Shown: positions 1 to 8,466, counted from the first letter of the stretch. The stretch is 55,941 nt of DNA from an uncultured Sphingomonadales bacterium (GCA_903868245.1 CAIPUN010000064.1:1-55941); one strand, 5' to 3'. Translations and numbers: made by a program. Notes: generated by a model not told the origin, from the sequence alone.

Positions 1-142
1 CGGCCGAGACCGTGCCGATGCCGCCGGCCGCAGCCCACGCGCCGGAACTTGCATGATTGGTGGCCGCGACGCCCTTGCCGCCTTCGACCAACGGCCATAC
101 TTCACGGCCACCATAGATGATGGGTTTCAGACCCTTGAACAC
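1..142 (-). CDS. Nitronate monooxygenase-like protein, N-terminal fragment (runs off the window)
   Basis: Only the first 47 codons are in the window; the gene continues beyond position 1. Translation from a GTG at 142 begins MFKGLKPIIYGGREVWPL and continues through GGKGVAATNH and GAWAAAGGIGTVSA. I recognise this from memory as the start of a group of nitronate monooxygenase (2-nitropropane dioxygenase) family proteins common in sphingomonads, which use FMN to oxidise alkyl nitronates. A G-run at 151-155 lies about eight bases upstream of the GTG and can serve as ribosome-binding site. The substrate cannot be inferred. The glycosyltransferase at 217-1365 is on the same strand upstream with a 74-base gap, so the two may be cotranscribed. 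The family call rests on the N-terminus alone. Confidence 0.6.
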   Translation of the reverse strand, partial: MFKGLKPIIYGGREVWPLVEGGKGVAATNHASSGAWAAAGGIGTVSA

Positions 143-216
143 AAATACTACCCCCAAAAAATCTTGCTTAAAGCACCGTGCAGCGCGCTTCTGACGGTCG
201 GCGCTATCGCAAATGT

Positions 217-1365
217 TCAGCTTTGTCGCGCAAAATCGGCACGTTTCATGGCAGAGCCATAAAGCTGTCGATAGCGTGCAAACATCGTGTCCTCATCATA
301 TTGAGAACACGCCAAAATACGGTTTGCAGTGCCTAATGTTGCACGAAGTGCCGCATCTTTTGCCAAGCTATTGATAGCAGAAGTAAATGCGTCCTCATCC
401 GTGCGTGCAACGATAAATGGCCGGTTCTCGCGCGCGACAACAGTACGGACATCACCGACATCCGTAGCCACAATGGGTAGCGCGCTGGTCATCGCTTCAA
501 CCAGTGAAACGGGATATTGTTCACTATCCGACGACAAAGCAAAAATGTCGAACAGCCGAATGTAACGGGCGGAATCACGCAAATATCCGGGCATCATCAA
601 TCGGTCGGTTATGCCAAGTCGCGTGGCCTCTGATATGATCACATCGCGGTCAGGCCCCTCGCCGACAATGGCAAGCCGGATATTTGGGCCTGCCGCCGCG
701 ACCGCTCGTAATAGCCGGGGTAAATTCTTCATCGGTCGCAGTCCGGCGATTGTACCAACAACAATCTCCCCTTCACGTTTCTGAAAACCGGGAAAAGAGC
801 CGCGTTGCGGGCGGCGGTTAAAATGTTTGGTATCAATCCCATTGGGAAAGCGCGCGATTTTCTCCAGCGGCTGATGCCAAACGCTACGCGCAATCTGCTC
901 GAGTGTTTTGGATGGCACGACAAGCGTGTCCGACCGTTGCAACGCGATGGTGCGGAACCAATTGCGGTTCCATTTTAACCGGTCAATTTCATCCTGCTCA
1001 AATCCGTCCTCATGATGGATCAATGGCGGCAATTTCATGCCGCGCGTGAACAAAGTATGCGCCATGACGCCATCCATCGCGCCGAAATTATAACTCAGCA
1101 CGAGGTGAAATTTTTTCATATAAGAGGCCAAACGACGATAGCGCCCCATGCTTGGCATTCCGGCAAGCGCAGGCGCTGCGTCTTTGGGAAAGCTGACCTT
1201 TACGCGCCGATCAATCATGTCCGCCGCGCCAAAGCCATCGCTAACAGCAGTTAAAACCGTATGTTCGGCTTGATCGCCGAAATGATTCATTAAACGAACC
1301 GTGCGCAATTGCGCGTCACCTAAATCAAAGCTGCTATGCAAATGGAGGATGCGGACCGCCGCCAT
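217..1365 (-). CDS. GT4-family glycosyltransferase
   Basis: Predicted cytosolic or peripheral glycosyltransferase of the GT-B fold (group 1, GT4), 382 residues. It opens with a beta-strand-like VRILHLHSSF where these enzymes begin their N-terminal Rossmann domain. The C-terminal domain carries GTIAGLRPMKN (donor domain start), VGEGPDR and the retaining E-x7-E motif (E282 and E290 in EQYPVSLVE). There is no signal peptide or membrane segment. ATG at 1365 is chosen over the upstream GTG at 1386 because AAGGAAAGG sits five bases before it. Sugar donor and acceptor are not predictable. No other polysaccharide genes are nearby, so the pathway (exopolysaccharide, LPS or glycolipid) is open. Confidence 0.8.
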   Translation of the reverse strand: MAAVRILHLHSSFDLGDAQLRTVRLMNHFGDQAEHTVLTAVSDGFGAADMIDRRVKVSFPKDAAPALAGMPSMGRYRRLASYMKKFHLVLSYNFGAMDGVMAHTLFTRGMKLPPLIHHEDGFEQDEIDRLKWNRNWFRTIALQRSDTLVVPSKTLEQIARSVWHQPLEKIARFPNGIDTKHFNRRPQRGSFPGFQKREGEIVVGTIAGLRPMKNLPRLLRAVAAAGPNIRLAIVGEGPDRDVIISEATRLGITDRLMMPGYLRDSARYIRLFDIFALSSDSEQYPVSLVEAMTSALPIVATDVGDVRTVVARENRPFIVARTDEDAFTSAINSLAKDAALRATLGTANRILACSQYDEDTMFARYRQLYGSAMKRADFARQS

Positions 1366-1402
1366 ACTTGCCTTTCCTTCTCGCACCGCCCAGATGCTTT
1401 GA

Positions 1403-2794
1403 ATGATTATCGAACCTATGCACTCTCCCTACCGTCCTGATCCACAAATCGCCAGTCTGGGTGAAAAAATTGGTGATCCTGTGCGCGCGGCCGACTTCCC
1501 CGAAACAAAACTGCGTTTTCGTAACGATCGTTGGGCGGCAACAGTCGGCCTCGCGGACTATGACGACGCAGCCTGGGTCCGCCACTTTGGTCGTTTTGAA
1601 CCGCTGCCTGACAACATGCCTGAACCGTTGGCGTTGCGTTATCATGGGCACCAATTTCGTGTATATAATCCCGACATTGGCGATGGTCGCGGCTTCCTGT
1701 TTGCGCAGATACGCGATGGCGACGGCCGCTTGCTTGACCTCGCAACCAAGGGGTCGGGCACCACGCCCTATAGCCGCCGTGGCGATGGCCGCTTGACGCT
1801 AAAAGGGGGCGTGCGCGAAATATTGGCAACGGAGATGCTAGAAGCTTTGGGCGTCAACACCTCCAAAACATTTTCGATCATTGAAACCGGCGAAGAATTG
1901 ATGCGCGGCGATGAACCGTCCCCCACACGATCGGCAGTGATGGTCCGATTAAGCCACAGCCATATCCGTATTGGTAGCTTCCAGCGTGTCGCCGCCGAGG
2001 GCGATGCCGCCTTCATGCAGCAGCTCATCACTTATTGCCTGACGCAGCTTTATGACGTTGCCCCGACGGAAAATCCTGCCGCACAATTGCTTGCGTTAGC
2101 GGTGGAACGGGTCGCTGATCTTGCCGCGTCCTACATGGTCGCGGGCTTTGTCCATGGCGTGCTCAATACCGACAATATCAATATCACCGGCGAAAGCTTC
2201 GATTATGGGCCATGGCGCTTCACCGAATATTGGGACCCGCAATTCACGGCAGCCTATTTCGACGAGTCCGGCCTATATGCCTTTGGGAGACAGGCAGAAG
2301 CCCTGCATTGGAATTTAGGGCAGTTGGCGGTTGCGCTGCGCTTATTGTCGGATGCGCCTCCGCTGATTGCGGCGTTGGAGAGTTTTCCCGGCCTCTATCA
2401 ACAAGCGGTCATCCGGCGTTTTCTCTGGCGGCTGGGCGTTGCATCGCGCGGAGAGGCGTTGGACAGGCAATTGGTCGAGGCCGCAGAACGCACAATGGCG
2501 CAGGAAAAAATCGCAATCGATCAATTCTTCTATCACTATCGCCATGGCAACGCGGACGCGTGCGAAGATGCCGGCGAGTATCAGGCGGCCTTTGCGGCGT
2601 TGCTACGAGACTACACGCCAGTCGAAGGGCAGCTCCACGATTATTGGACGAATGGCGCGATCTGTTCGATGTTGATCAACGAGGTGGAAGACATCTGGCA
2701 GGCCATATCCGAAAAGGATGACTGGGAACCATTACAACGCAAAATCCTTGTTATCCGGGAAATGGGGCACGCCCATATGGCGCCGAATTTATAA
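1403..2794 (+). CDS. selO: Protein adenylyltransferase SelO (YdiU/UPF0061 family)
   Basis: SelO is a pseudokinase-fold enzyme that transfers AMP from ATP to hydroxyl side chains of protein substrates and is linked to redox homeostasis in other organisms. At 463 residues it matches bacterial family length. The family hallmark HGVLNTDNINITG is at residues 251-263, containing the proposed catalytic Asp/Asn, followed by SFDYGPW at 265-271 as the metal-binding DFG equivalent. GHQFRVYNPDIGDGRG and KGSGTTPYSRRGDGR form the nucleotide-binding loops. Start is uncertain between ATG 1403 and ATG 1418; neither has a clear Shine-Dalgarno sequence. It diverges from the glycosyltransferase, leaving about 37 bases between the two starts. 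Confidence 0.93.
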   Translation: MIIEPMHSPYRPDPQIASLGEKIGDPVRAADFPETKLRFRNDRWAATVGLADYDDAAWVRHFGRFEPLPDNMPEPLALRYHGHQFRVYNPDIGDGRGFLFAQIRDGDGRLLDLATKGSGTTPYSRRGDGRLTLKGGVREILATEMLEALGVNTSKTFSIIETGEELMRGDEPSPTRSAVMVRLSHSHIRIGSFQRVAAEGDAAFMQQLITYCLTQLYDVAPTENPAAQLLALAVERVADLAASYMVAGFVHGVLNTDNINITGESFDYGPWRFTEYWDPQFTAAYFDESGLYAFGRQAEALHWNLGQLAVALRLLSDAPPLIAALESFPGLYQQAVIRRFLWRLGVASRGEALDRQLVEAAERTMAQEKIAIDQFFYHYRHGNADACEDAGEYQAAFAALLRDYTPVEGQLHDYWTNGAICSMLINEVEDIWQAISEKDDWEPLQRKILVIREMGHAHMAPNL

Positions 2795-2881
2795 CGGCAA
2801 AATGATGTGCTAAAGTTCTTCTAAGCCTTGGCCAACTTATCCTGATTTGATGCTGGCGACACAATTGCCCATCATAACAAG

Positions 2882-3649
2882 ATGGAACAAGCACGCGTAT
2901 ATTTGGTGGGCGCTGGCCCCGGTGACCCCGAACTGCTGACGGTGAAGGCCGTCCGGTTGATTTCTACCGCGGACGTTGTGGTGCATGATGGCCTTGTCGA
3001 TGACGCGATTATGGCGCTCATCAACCCCGCCGCACGTCTAATTTCCGTTGCTAAAAGCCGCTCACGGCATTCGGTGCCGCAAGACGGCATCAACGACATT
3101 CTCGTCCGTGAGGCGCAGGCCGGCCATATGGTCGTGCGGTTGAAAGGCGGCGATCCCTTCATTTTCGGACGCGGCGGCGAAGAGGCGGAGGCCTGCCGCG
3201 ACGCTGGCATCGATGTGGAGGTCGTTCCCGGCATCTCTGCGGCGATGGGCGGGGCAGCCGCAACGATGTTACCATTGACCCACCGTGATGCCGCGAGCGC
3301 CGTGACCTTCGTCGCTGGCCAGTGCAAGGGCCTGACCGACCAGAATTGGGCGGGCCTAGCGGGTAAAGACCGCACTTTGGTTATTTACATGGGCATTGCG
3401 ACCGCAGCGGACATTACCGAAAAACTCATCAGCGACGGCCTGTCACCCGACACACCTGTCGCCGTGCTGGAGCGCGCCACACGGCCCAACGCCCGCGCGA
3501 TGCGCACCATATTAACCGACCTAGGCGATATGATCGCACGCGAAGGCATTGTTTCGCCAGCAATCATCATCGTCGGCGATGTCGTCCTGAAATCTGATGC
3601 CGAAGACCGGCTGTTCCATTTTGCCAAGCAGGCGGAGAAAATTGCGTGA
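2882..3649 (+). CDS. cobA: Uroporphyrinogen-III C-methyltransferase (SUMT)
   Basis: Cytosolic SAM-dependent enzyme that methylates uroporphyrinogen III at C2 and C7 to precorrin-2, the branch point to siroheme. The protein has 255 residues, a single-domain SUMT without CysG dehydrogenase/ferrochelatase domains. Visible motifs are VGAGPGDPELLTVKA (residues 9-23) and LKGGDPFIFGRGGEE (87-101), both diagnostic. It is first in a five-gene operon with DUF2849, sulfite reductase, DUF934 and APS reductase, and its stop overlaps the next start. The context says its product feeds siroheme to the downstream sulfite reductase. Precorrin-2 dehydrogenase/ferrochelatase must be encoded elsewhere. Confidence 0.93.
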   Translation: MEQARVYLVGAGPGDPELLTVKAVRLISTADVVVHDGLVDDAIMALINPAARLISVAKSRSRHSVPQDGINDILVREAQAGHMVVRLKGGDPFIFGRGGEEAEACRDAGIDVEVVPGISAAMGGAAATMLPLTHRDAASAVTFVAGQCKGLTDQNWAGLAGKDRTLVIYMGIATAADITEKLISDGLSPDTPVAVLERATRPNARAMRTILTDLGDMIAREGIVSPAIIIVGDVVLKSDAEDRLFHFAKQAEKIA

Positions 3650-3942
3650 AATTACTAACGGGAAATGATTTGGTGTCTGGCGCTGTCACATGGTGGACGG
3701 GCAATGGCTGGTCCATACATGTCGAAGATGCCACAGATGTCGGCGAACATGGTGAGGCGATACTTCACGCCGAGGAAGGCGCACGCCGCGTTAACGCGCC
3801 ATATATCATTGACGCGCTGCCAACCGAAGACGGCCCGCGTCCCGCGCATATCAAAGACCGCATTCGCGCGCTGGGACCAACCGTCCGTACCGATCTTACA
3901 CTCAAACCTGCCGATCCTACGGCTGGCGACTGGATAATCTGA
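3646..3942 (+). CDS. DUF2849 domain protein of the sulfur assimilation operon
   Basis: A 98-residue protein starting MKLLTGNDLVSGAVTWW, recognised as DUF2849, a small family typically found in alphaproteobacteria between the siroheme methyltransferase and sulfite reductase genes. Its ATG overlaps the cobA stop by four bases (ATGA-type coupling) and cysI begins one base after its stop, so translation of the three is probably coupled. No signal peptide, cysteine pair or membrane segment is visible. Function is unknown. Conserved linkage suggests a role in sulfite reduction or assembly of the siroheme enzyme, but that is inference from neighbourhood only. Confidence 0.85.
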   Translation: MKLLTGNDLVSGAVTWWTGNGWSIHVEDATDVGEHGEAILHAEEGARRVNAPYIIDALPTEDGPRPAHIKDRIRALGPTVRTDLTLKPADPTAGDWII

Positions 3943-3943
3943 C

Positions 3944-5572
3944 ATGTATAAATATGACAATTACGACCAAGCCATGGTTGACGCACGCGTCGCCGAATTT
4001 CGTGACCAAATAAACCGCCGCATTGCCGGTGAAATCACAGAAGACCAGTTCAAACCGCTGCGGTTGATGAACGGCCTCTATCTTCAATTGCACGCCTATA
4101 TGCTGCGTGTTGCCATTCCTTATGGCACGCTCGATTCACGGCAAATGCGGATGCTGGCGCATATCGCACGCAAATATGACCGCGATTACGGCCATTTCAC
4201 CACGCGCCAGAATATCCAGTATAACTGGATCAAGCTGGAGGACTGTGCTGACATATTAGAAGAGCTGGCCACCGTCGAAATGCATGCCATTCAGACCAGC
4301 GGCAATTGCATCCGCAACATTTCCTCCGACCAATATGCGGGCGCGGCGGCGGACGAAGTCACCGACCCGCGTCCTTGGGCCGAATTGCTGCGCCAATGGT
4401 CGACCTTCCATCCGGAATTCAGCTACCTACCCCGCAAGTTCAAAATTGCGGTGATTGCGTCGCCCGAAGACCGCGCAGCGATGCGCTTGCACGACATCGG
4501 GCTGGAACTTGTCCGCCAAGATGGCGAACTGGGCGCGCGGGTATTTGTCGGTGGCGGCATGGGCCGGACGCCTATGATCGCGCCCGAGATCAACCCATTC
4601 GTCAAGGCAGACGATCTGCTGAGCTATCTTGAGGCCTGCCTGCGTGTGTACAACCGCTACGGACGGCGCGACAATATGTACAAAGCACGGATCAAGATCC
4701 TGATCCATGAAATCGGCGCAGACGCATATCGTCGTCAGGTCGCCGAAGAATTTGCGCATGTGAAAACTTTGGGCATCGACCCGCCTTTGGCGGAGCTAGA
4801 ACGCATCAGCGCCTTTTTTGCGCCGCCTGCTTATGATGCCGCAAACATAGAGCCGGACCGCAATGATCCGGATTTTGCTGTTTGGCTTGACCAAAATGTG
4901 AAGCCGCACAAGCAAGCGGGTTACGCCATCGTCAATATCAGCTTGAAGCCTATTGGTGGTATTCCTGGCGATGCGACATCAAAGCAAATTGATATCATGG
5001 CGGATCTTGCCGAAAAATACAGCTTTGACGAATTGCGCGTCACGCATGCGCAGAATGTCGTCCTGCCTTATGTGGCAAAGCGCGACCTTTATGCCGTGTG
5101 GCAAACCTTGCGCGATGCTGAATTGGCCGACGCCAATCTTGACCTGATCAGCGATATCATCGCCTGCCCCGGCCTTGATTATTGCAGCCTTGCCAATGCC
5201 CGTTCGATCCCCGTCGCGCAGAAAATTGCGACGCGTTTTGCCGACATGGACCGGCAACGCGATTTGGGTGAGCTGAAGCTTAAAATTTCAGGCTGCATCA
5301 ACGCCTGCGGACATCATCATGCTGGGCATATCGGCATATTGGGCGTCGATAAAAAAGGCGTGGAAAATTACCAGCTGACCTTTGGTGGCTCTGGCGCGGA
5401 AGACGTCAGCATCGGCAAGATTATTGGCCCCGGCTTTGACGAAGACGGCGTGGTTGATGCGGTGGAAAAGGCAACGGAAGTCTACAAGGCACTGCGCGAG
5501 GGCGATGAACGTTTCGTCGATACCTATCGCCGTGTCGGCCTCGAACCTTTTAAGGAGGCGATTTATGGTTGA
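3944..5572 (+). CDS. cysI: Sulfite reductase hemoprotein (nitrite/sulfite reductase family)
   Basis: Siroheme- and [4Fe-4S]-containing enzyme that reduces sulfite to sulfide with six electrons in assimilatory sulfate reduction; cytosolic. The protein has 542 residues with the duplicated ferredoxin-like plus sulfite-reductase domain arrangement. The cluster/siroheme cysteines are visible as C408-x5-C414 (CPGLDYC) and C451-x3-C455 (CINAC), and GGGMGRTP lies in the first half. There is no flavoprotein (CysJ) gene alongside, so electrons may come from a ferredoxin or another reductase. The preceding siroheme methyltransferase, the DUF934 gene and the APS-type reductase downstream favour sulfite over nitrite as substrate. 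Confidence 0.92.
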   Translation: MYKYDNYDQAMVDARVAEFRDQINRRIAGEITEDQFKPLRLMNGLYLQLHAYMLRVAIPYGTLDSRQMRMLAHIARKYDRDYGHFTTRQNIQYNWIKLEDCADILEELATVEMHAIQTSGNCIRNISSDQYAGAAADEVTDPRPWAELLRQWSTFHPEFSYLPRKFKIAVIASPEDRAAMRLHDIGLELVRQDGELGARVFVGGGMGRTPMIAPEINPFVKADDLLSYLEACLRVYNRYGRRDNMYKARIKILIHEIGADAYRRQVAEEFAHVKTLGIDPPLAELERISAFFAPPAYDAANIEPDRNDPDFAVWLDQNVKPHKQAGYAIVNISLKPIGGIPGDATSKQIDIMADLAEKYSFDELRVTHAQNVVLPYVAKRDLYAVWQTLRDAELADANLDLISDIIACPGLDYCSLANARSIPVAQKIATRFADMDRQRDLGELKLKISGCINACGHHHAGHIGILGVDKKGVENYQLTFGGSGAEDVSIGKIIGPGFDEDGVVDAVEKATEVYKALREGDERFVDTYRRVGLEPFKEAIYG

Positions 5573-5987
5573 ATTTCGTTATCGTACCGATGAAGTCACG
5601 GAGCAGCCGTCAGTGACGCTGGATGCGTTTCTGGATCAGTCCAACGCGACCGCTGTCCGGTTGGAACCGGATGATGATGCACGGGCCTTAATCCCTTTTC
5701 TCGACCGGCTGACGTTGATCGAAGTGGCCTTCCCCAAATTTCGCGATGGCAGGGGGTATAGCGCCGCACGCATATTGCGTGAAGCAGGGTATCAAGGCGA
5801 ATTGCGCGCGCAAGGCGATGTTTTGGTTGACCAGATTGCTTATATGCGCCGCTGCGGCTTTGACAGCTTCGCCCCCGAAGCCTCGTTAAACCCCGATGCG
5901 GTCGCCCGTGCGCTCGCGCATTATGACCATGCGTATCAAGGGGCCGCCGATAGCGTCGTGCCTATTTGGAAGCTAAGGCATGGCTAG
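5565..5987 (+). CDS. DUF934 family protein of the sulfur assimilation operon
   Basis: A 140-residue protein starting MVEFRYRTDEV. ATG at 5565 is preceded by a near-perfect ribosome-binding site AAGGAGG (5552-5558) and overlaps the cysI stop by eight bases. The open frame extends further 5' but that part is cysI in another frame. DUF934 proteins are recognisable by the middle section with PKFRDGRGYSAARILRE and end around CGFDSFAP, both present. They are almost always encoded between sulfite reductase and APS/PAPS reductase in proteobacteria. They are sometimes labelled probable oxidoreductase, but no cofactor motif is visible here, so function stays unassigned. Confidence 0.88.
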   Translation: MVEFRYRTDEVTEQPSVTLDAFLDQSNATAVRLEPDDDARALIPFLDRLTLIEVAFPKFRDGRGYSAARILREAGYQGELRAQGDVLVDQIAYMRRCGFDSFAPEASLNPDAVARALAHYDHAYQGAADSVVPIWKLRHG

Positions 5988-6750
5988 CAAGGTCCGCATC
6001 GCCGATCGTATCAACACCGCCCCGCGTTATACAGACGGCGATGCTGTCCGCCTGAACAACATGTTCCGGGGCCGCGATACGATTGAGATGCTGACCATCT
6101 TGTTGCGCGAAAATATGTTGGGCGATGCGGCTGTGGTCTCTAGCTTCGGCGCCGAAAGCGCGGTCTTGCTGCACCTCATTGCCAACATCGATCCGACGGT
6201 GCCCGTCTTGTTCTTGGACACGGGCAAGCATTTCCCGGAGACAATTACCTATCGGGAAAATCTCCGGTCCGCGCTCGGCCTGTTGGATTTACGCATCCTG
6301 ACGCCGGATCCCATTTTGCTCCAGCAAAAGGACGAAACGGGCCTGCGTTGGTCATATGACCCTGATGGCTGCTGCGACATCCGCAAAGTGCTGCCGCTCA
6401 ATGCCGCTTTGTCCGGCTTTGATGCCCAATTTACCGGGCGCAAAGCATTCCAGTCATCTACCCGCCGCGCAATGCCCCGCTTTGAAATCGAAAATGGCCG
6501 TTTGAAGGTCAACCCGCTGGCCGATTGGGACCAGGCAAAAATCGATGCCTATATGGCCGCCCATGCTTTACCTGCGCATCCCTTGGTAAAGCTTGGCTAT
6601 CCTTCCATTGGTTGTTCGCCTTGCACCACCAAAGTTGCGCCCGGCGAAGACCCGCGCTCTGGCCGTTGGAAGGGCTGGGACAAGGTGGAATGCGGGATAC
6701 ATAATGCCGTGACGCCGATTGGCGATGGTTCGGACGACCCTATTTTCTGA
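5980..6750 (+). CDS. cysH: Phosphoadenylyl/adenylyl-sulfate reductase, [4Fe-4S] APS-reductase type
   Basis: Reduces adenylyl sulfate (or PAPS) to sulfite using thioredoxin; cytosolic. The protein has 256 residues. The PAPS-reductase fold motif SSFGAES is at residues 54-60, the substrate loop GRKAFQSSTR follows the first cysteine pair, and the redox cysteine is in ECGIH (C238). The cluster ligands of APS-preferring enzymes are present: C131-C132 (DGCCDIRK) and C212-x2-C215 (GCSPC). This supports APS rather than PAPS as substrate. The start overlaps the DUF934 stop by eight bases, so the whole operon appears translationally coupled. A small hairpin (6777-6792) lies just downstream. Confidence 0.93.
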   Translation: MASKVRIADRINTAPRYTDGDAVRLNNMFRGRDTIEMLTILLRENMLGDAAVVSSFGAESAVLLHLIANIDPTVPVLFLDTGKHFPETITYRENLRSALGLLDLRILTPDPILLQQKDETGLRWSYDPDGCCDIRKVLPLNAALSGFDAQFTGRKAFQSSTRRAMPRFEIENGRLKVNPLADWDQAKIDAYMAAHALPAHPLVKLGYPSIGCSPCTTKVAPGEDPRSGRWKGWDKVECGIHNAVTPIGDGSDDPIF

Positions 6751-6776
6751 GGGCACGTATCAGTTCATCGTCTACG

Positions 6777-6792
6777 ACCCTATGGATAGGGT
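6777..6792. terminator. Short hairpin downstream of cysH, possible weak terminator
   Basis: A perfect six-base inverted repeat, ACCCTA-TGGA-TAGGGT, starts 26 bases after the cysH stop. There is no uridine run after it, so it is at best a weak or Rho-assisted terminator. It may also be a degenerate member of the TAGGGTC palindrome family found elsewhere in this window. Confidence 0.3.
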
Positions 6793-6826
6793 GCGCCGCA
6801 TATCATCCTCCTGAATGCACACCCAT

Positions 6827-6895
6827 CGTCATCCTGAACTTGTTTCAGGATAACGAGCATCCGTAGCGTGTATCCTGTAACAAGTTCAGCATCAC
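6827..6895. repeat. Dispersed inverted repeat, CGTCATCCTGAACTTGTTTCAGGATA family (copy 1)
   Basis: Two arms, 6827-6852 and 6871-6895, face each other across 18 bases. The right arm read on the minus strand matches the left with about three mismatches. It lies between cysH and the convergent thioesterase gene, so it can form an extended hairpin in both 3' untranslated regions. Related copies are at 11909-12021 and, degenerate, at 54579-54638. Confidence 0.75.
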
Positions 6896-6945
6896 AAGAC
6901 TTCGGCAAAACGCGTCAGCCTAAACGTCGCGCTGCCAATCGAGAA

Positions 6946-7347
6946 TCAATCCCGACTGAAAAAATACGCCTGCACATCGGCCGCAATGCGCGCAGGCCGC
7001 AGCGTTTTTGCATCAATGCAGCACCAGCTAGACTTTACCTCGGCAAGAACGTCCTCACCACGCTTGATGACCGTGTCGTAAAATGACCGGGCCCCTTGCA
7101 CTTTTTCAAGCACAACCGATGCGATCACCTCATCATTGAGGAATGCCGGCCGCCGGTATGTAATTTCATGTTTAAGCGCGACCCAAAGATATTTCGCCGC
7201 TGTCTCCGGCGGGGCAAGCTTGTTCCAATGCGCTAGCACGGCATCTTGCACCCAGTTCAAGTAGCGCGCGTTGTTCACATGCCCCATGAAATCAATGTCC
7301 GAAGGCAGCACGCCAATGCGGTGAAGATGAAGGAGAGTAGTTGTCAT
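6946..7347 (-). CDS. Acyl-CoA thioesterase, hotdog fold (YbgC/4-hydroxybenzoyl-CoA thioesterase family)
   Basis: Predicted cytosolic thioester hydrolase of 133 residues. The diagnostic segment DIDFMGHVNNARYLNW (residues 17-32) contains the Asp and the HVNN turn of the hotdog helix. A strand-rich C-terminal half follows (EITYRRPAFLNDEV, SSWCCIDAKT). The open frame continues to 7476, but ATG at 7347 is chosen because homology starts there and the extension looks non-coding. Upstream GATGAAAGCC is a weak ribosome-binding site. The acyl substrate is not predictable. It diverges from the PGPGW membrane protein gene; the intervening 159 bases should carry both promoters. Confidence 0.85.
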   Translation of the reverse strand: MTTTLLHLHRIGVLPSDIDFMGHVNNARYLNWVQDAVLAHWNKLAPPETAAKYLWVALKHEITYRRPAFLNDEVIASVVLEKVQGARSFYDTVIKRGEDVLAEVKSSWCCIDAKTLRPARIAADVQAYFFSRD

Positions 7348-7506
7348 GAGGCTTTCATCATAAACGTTAAGAAACGGTGATACTGCCCTATTGCGGCAAA
7401 ACCATGAATAAATGCTGACGATAACGGGCAAAGGTAAAGATTTTACACTTCTGCGAACACTGTTTGGAACTGACATGAACTTGCAACGCTCGATCCTTTA
7501 TCCCAC

Positions 7507-7857
7507 ATGACGATTATGCACCCCTCGAAACGAAAAAACTGGATCGATACGCCCGCTTATCGCTGGTCGATGGTCATTTTGGGTTGGGCGCTAATCATTG
7601 CGGCACCGCTTGTCAGCTGGCTTCCAGGTCCAGGCGGACTAATGCTGTTTATCATCGGACTCGGCGTGATCCTCAAACATTCGCGTTGGGCAAAGAAACG
7701 ATATTCGCGACTTTCAAAGCAACATCCCGAATATGCCCGCTGGGCAAATTGGGCGCTGCGGCGCAACAAGGTCACAGGGCGCCCGCCCTTTCCCGATGTC
7801 AAACGCGACATCATGCACCTGTTACGGCGTGACGATGTTGACATGAAAATGCCGTAA
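7507..7857 (+). CDS. Putative transmembrane protein (PGPGW family)
   Basis: A 116-residue inner-membrane protein. Two hydrophobic helices (about residues 20-39 and 44-57) flank the family signature WLPGPGG at 38-44, with basic tails on both sides (GVILKHSRWAKKRY after helix 2). Pfam describes this as a putative transmembrane PGPGW protein of unknown function. It lies directly upstream of the rpmH-rnpA-yidD-yidC cluster, a placement I recall from other sphingomonads, but a probable rpmH promoter starts six bases after its stop, so it need not be in the same transcript. Start ATG 7507 or 7516. Confidence 0.8.
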   Translation: MTIMHPSKRKNWIDTPAYRWSMVILGWALIIAAPLVSWLPGPGGLMLFIIGLGVILKHSRWAKKRYSRLSKQHPEYARWANWALRRNKVTGRPPFPDVKRDIMHLLRRDDVDMKMP

Positions 7858-7863
7858 CCCGTG

Positions 7864-7892
7864 TTGACTTTTCGCCATCCTGACCCTATCGG
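7864..7892 (+). promoter_or_regulatory. Probable sigma-70-type promoter of the rpmH operon
   Basis: TTGACT at 7864-7869 and TATCGG at 7887-7892 are separated by 17 bases, and the rpmH start is 80 bases downstream of the -10. The -35 is close to consensus and the -10 is moderate. The spacer contains TCCTGACCCTA, identical to half of the palindromes at 31947 and 45298, which may be chance. Confidence 0.4.
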
Positions 7893-7972
7893 CCACTGCA
7901 ACAGAAAAGGTCGCTGCACAGATTCGGCGACCATTTTCATTTCAAGACGCAAAAAATTTAAGGATTATAGTC

Positions 7973-8107
7973 ATGAAGCGCACTTTTCAGCCGAGCAATC
8001 TCGTGCGTGCCCGTCGCCACGGTTTTCGTCTCCGTATGTCAACCGCTGCTGGCCGCAACATCCTGAACGCACGTCGCGCACGCGGCCGCAAGAAGCTGTC
8101 GGCTTAA
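7973..8107 (+). CDS. rpmH: 50S ribosomal protein L34
   Basis: A 44-residue basic protein, [18 protein letters not shown] to KKLSA, the canonical L34 length and sequence, a component of the large ribosomal subunit. ATG at 7973 follows a long purine stretch with AAGGA (7960-7964), a good ribosome-binding site. It is followed after 23 bases by rnpA, the near-universal rpmH-rnpA arrangement. A candidate promoter is at 7864-7892. Confidence 0.97.
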   Translation: MKRTFQPSNLVRARRHGFRLRMSTAAGRNILNARRARGRKKLSA

Positions 8108-8130
8108 TAACTGAGCAGGCGGACCGCGAC

Positions 8131-8466
8131 ATGCGCGGTTACAGCGTTATCAAAAAAAGGTCAGATTTTCTGGCTGCCAACCGGGGGAAGCGATACGCAA
8201 CTCCCGGTTTTGTTTTGCTTGTGAAAGACAGGCAAGATGAAAGCACCGACATTCGCTTGGGCATTACCATTACCAAGAAGGTCGGCAACGCGGTGGTCCG
8301 CAACCGCATGCGCCGCCGCTTTCGCGCGCTCGCGCAGGAAATGCTAGGGCATAATGGCCAACCCGGCGCTGACCATATCCTGATTGGCCGCGACAGCGGG
8401 ATAGAACGGGACTTTGGCGCATTGCGCAGTGACATGAGCAAGGCGTTGGGAAAGCTATGCAGCTGA
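8131..8466 (+). CDS. rnpA: Ribonuclease P protein component
   Basis: Small basic protein subunit of RNase P that binds the catalytic RNA and helps process tRNA 5' ends. It has 111 residues from ATG 8131. The RNR signature region RNRMRRRFRAL and the preceding ITKKVGNAVV strand are present, and KKRSDFLAANRG forms the N-terminal element. The open frame extends upstream through rpmH, but that part is rpmH in another frame. The order rpmH-rnpA-yidD-yidC confirms the call. Confidence 0.95.
   Translation: MRGYSVIKKRSDFLAANRGKRYATPGFVLLVKDRQDESTDIRLGITITKKVGNAVVRNRMRRRFRALAQEMLGHNGQPGADHILIGRDSGIERDFGALRSDMSKALGKLCS

Noticed and set aside
53-262. 69-codon plus-strand frame at the left edge
   Set aside because: It lies opposite the N-terminal codons of the nitronate monooxygenase-like gene and the end of the glycosyltransferase, whose translations match families; the plus frame does not.
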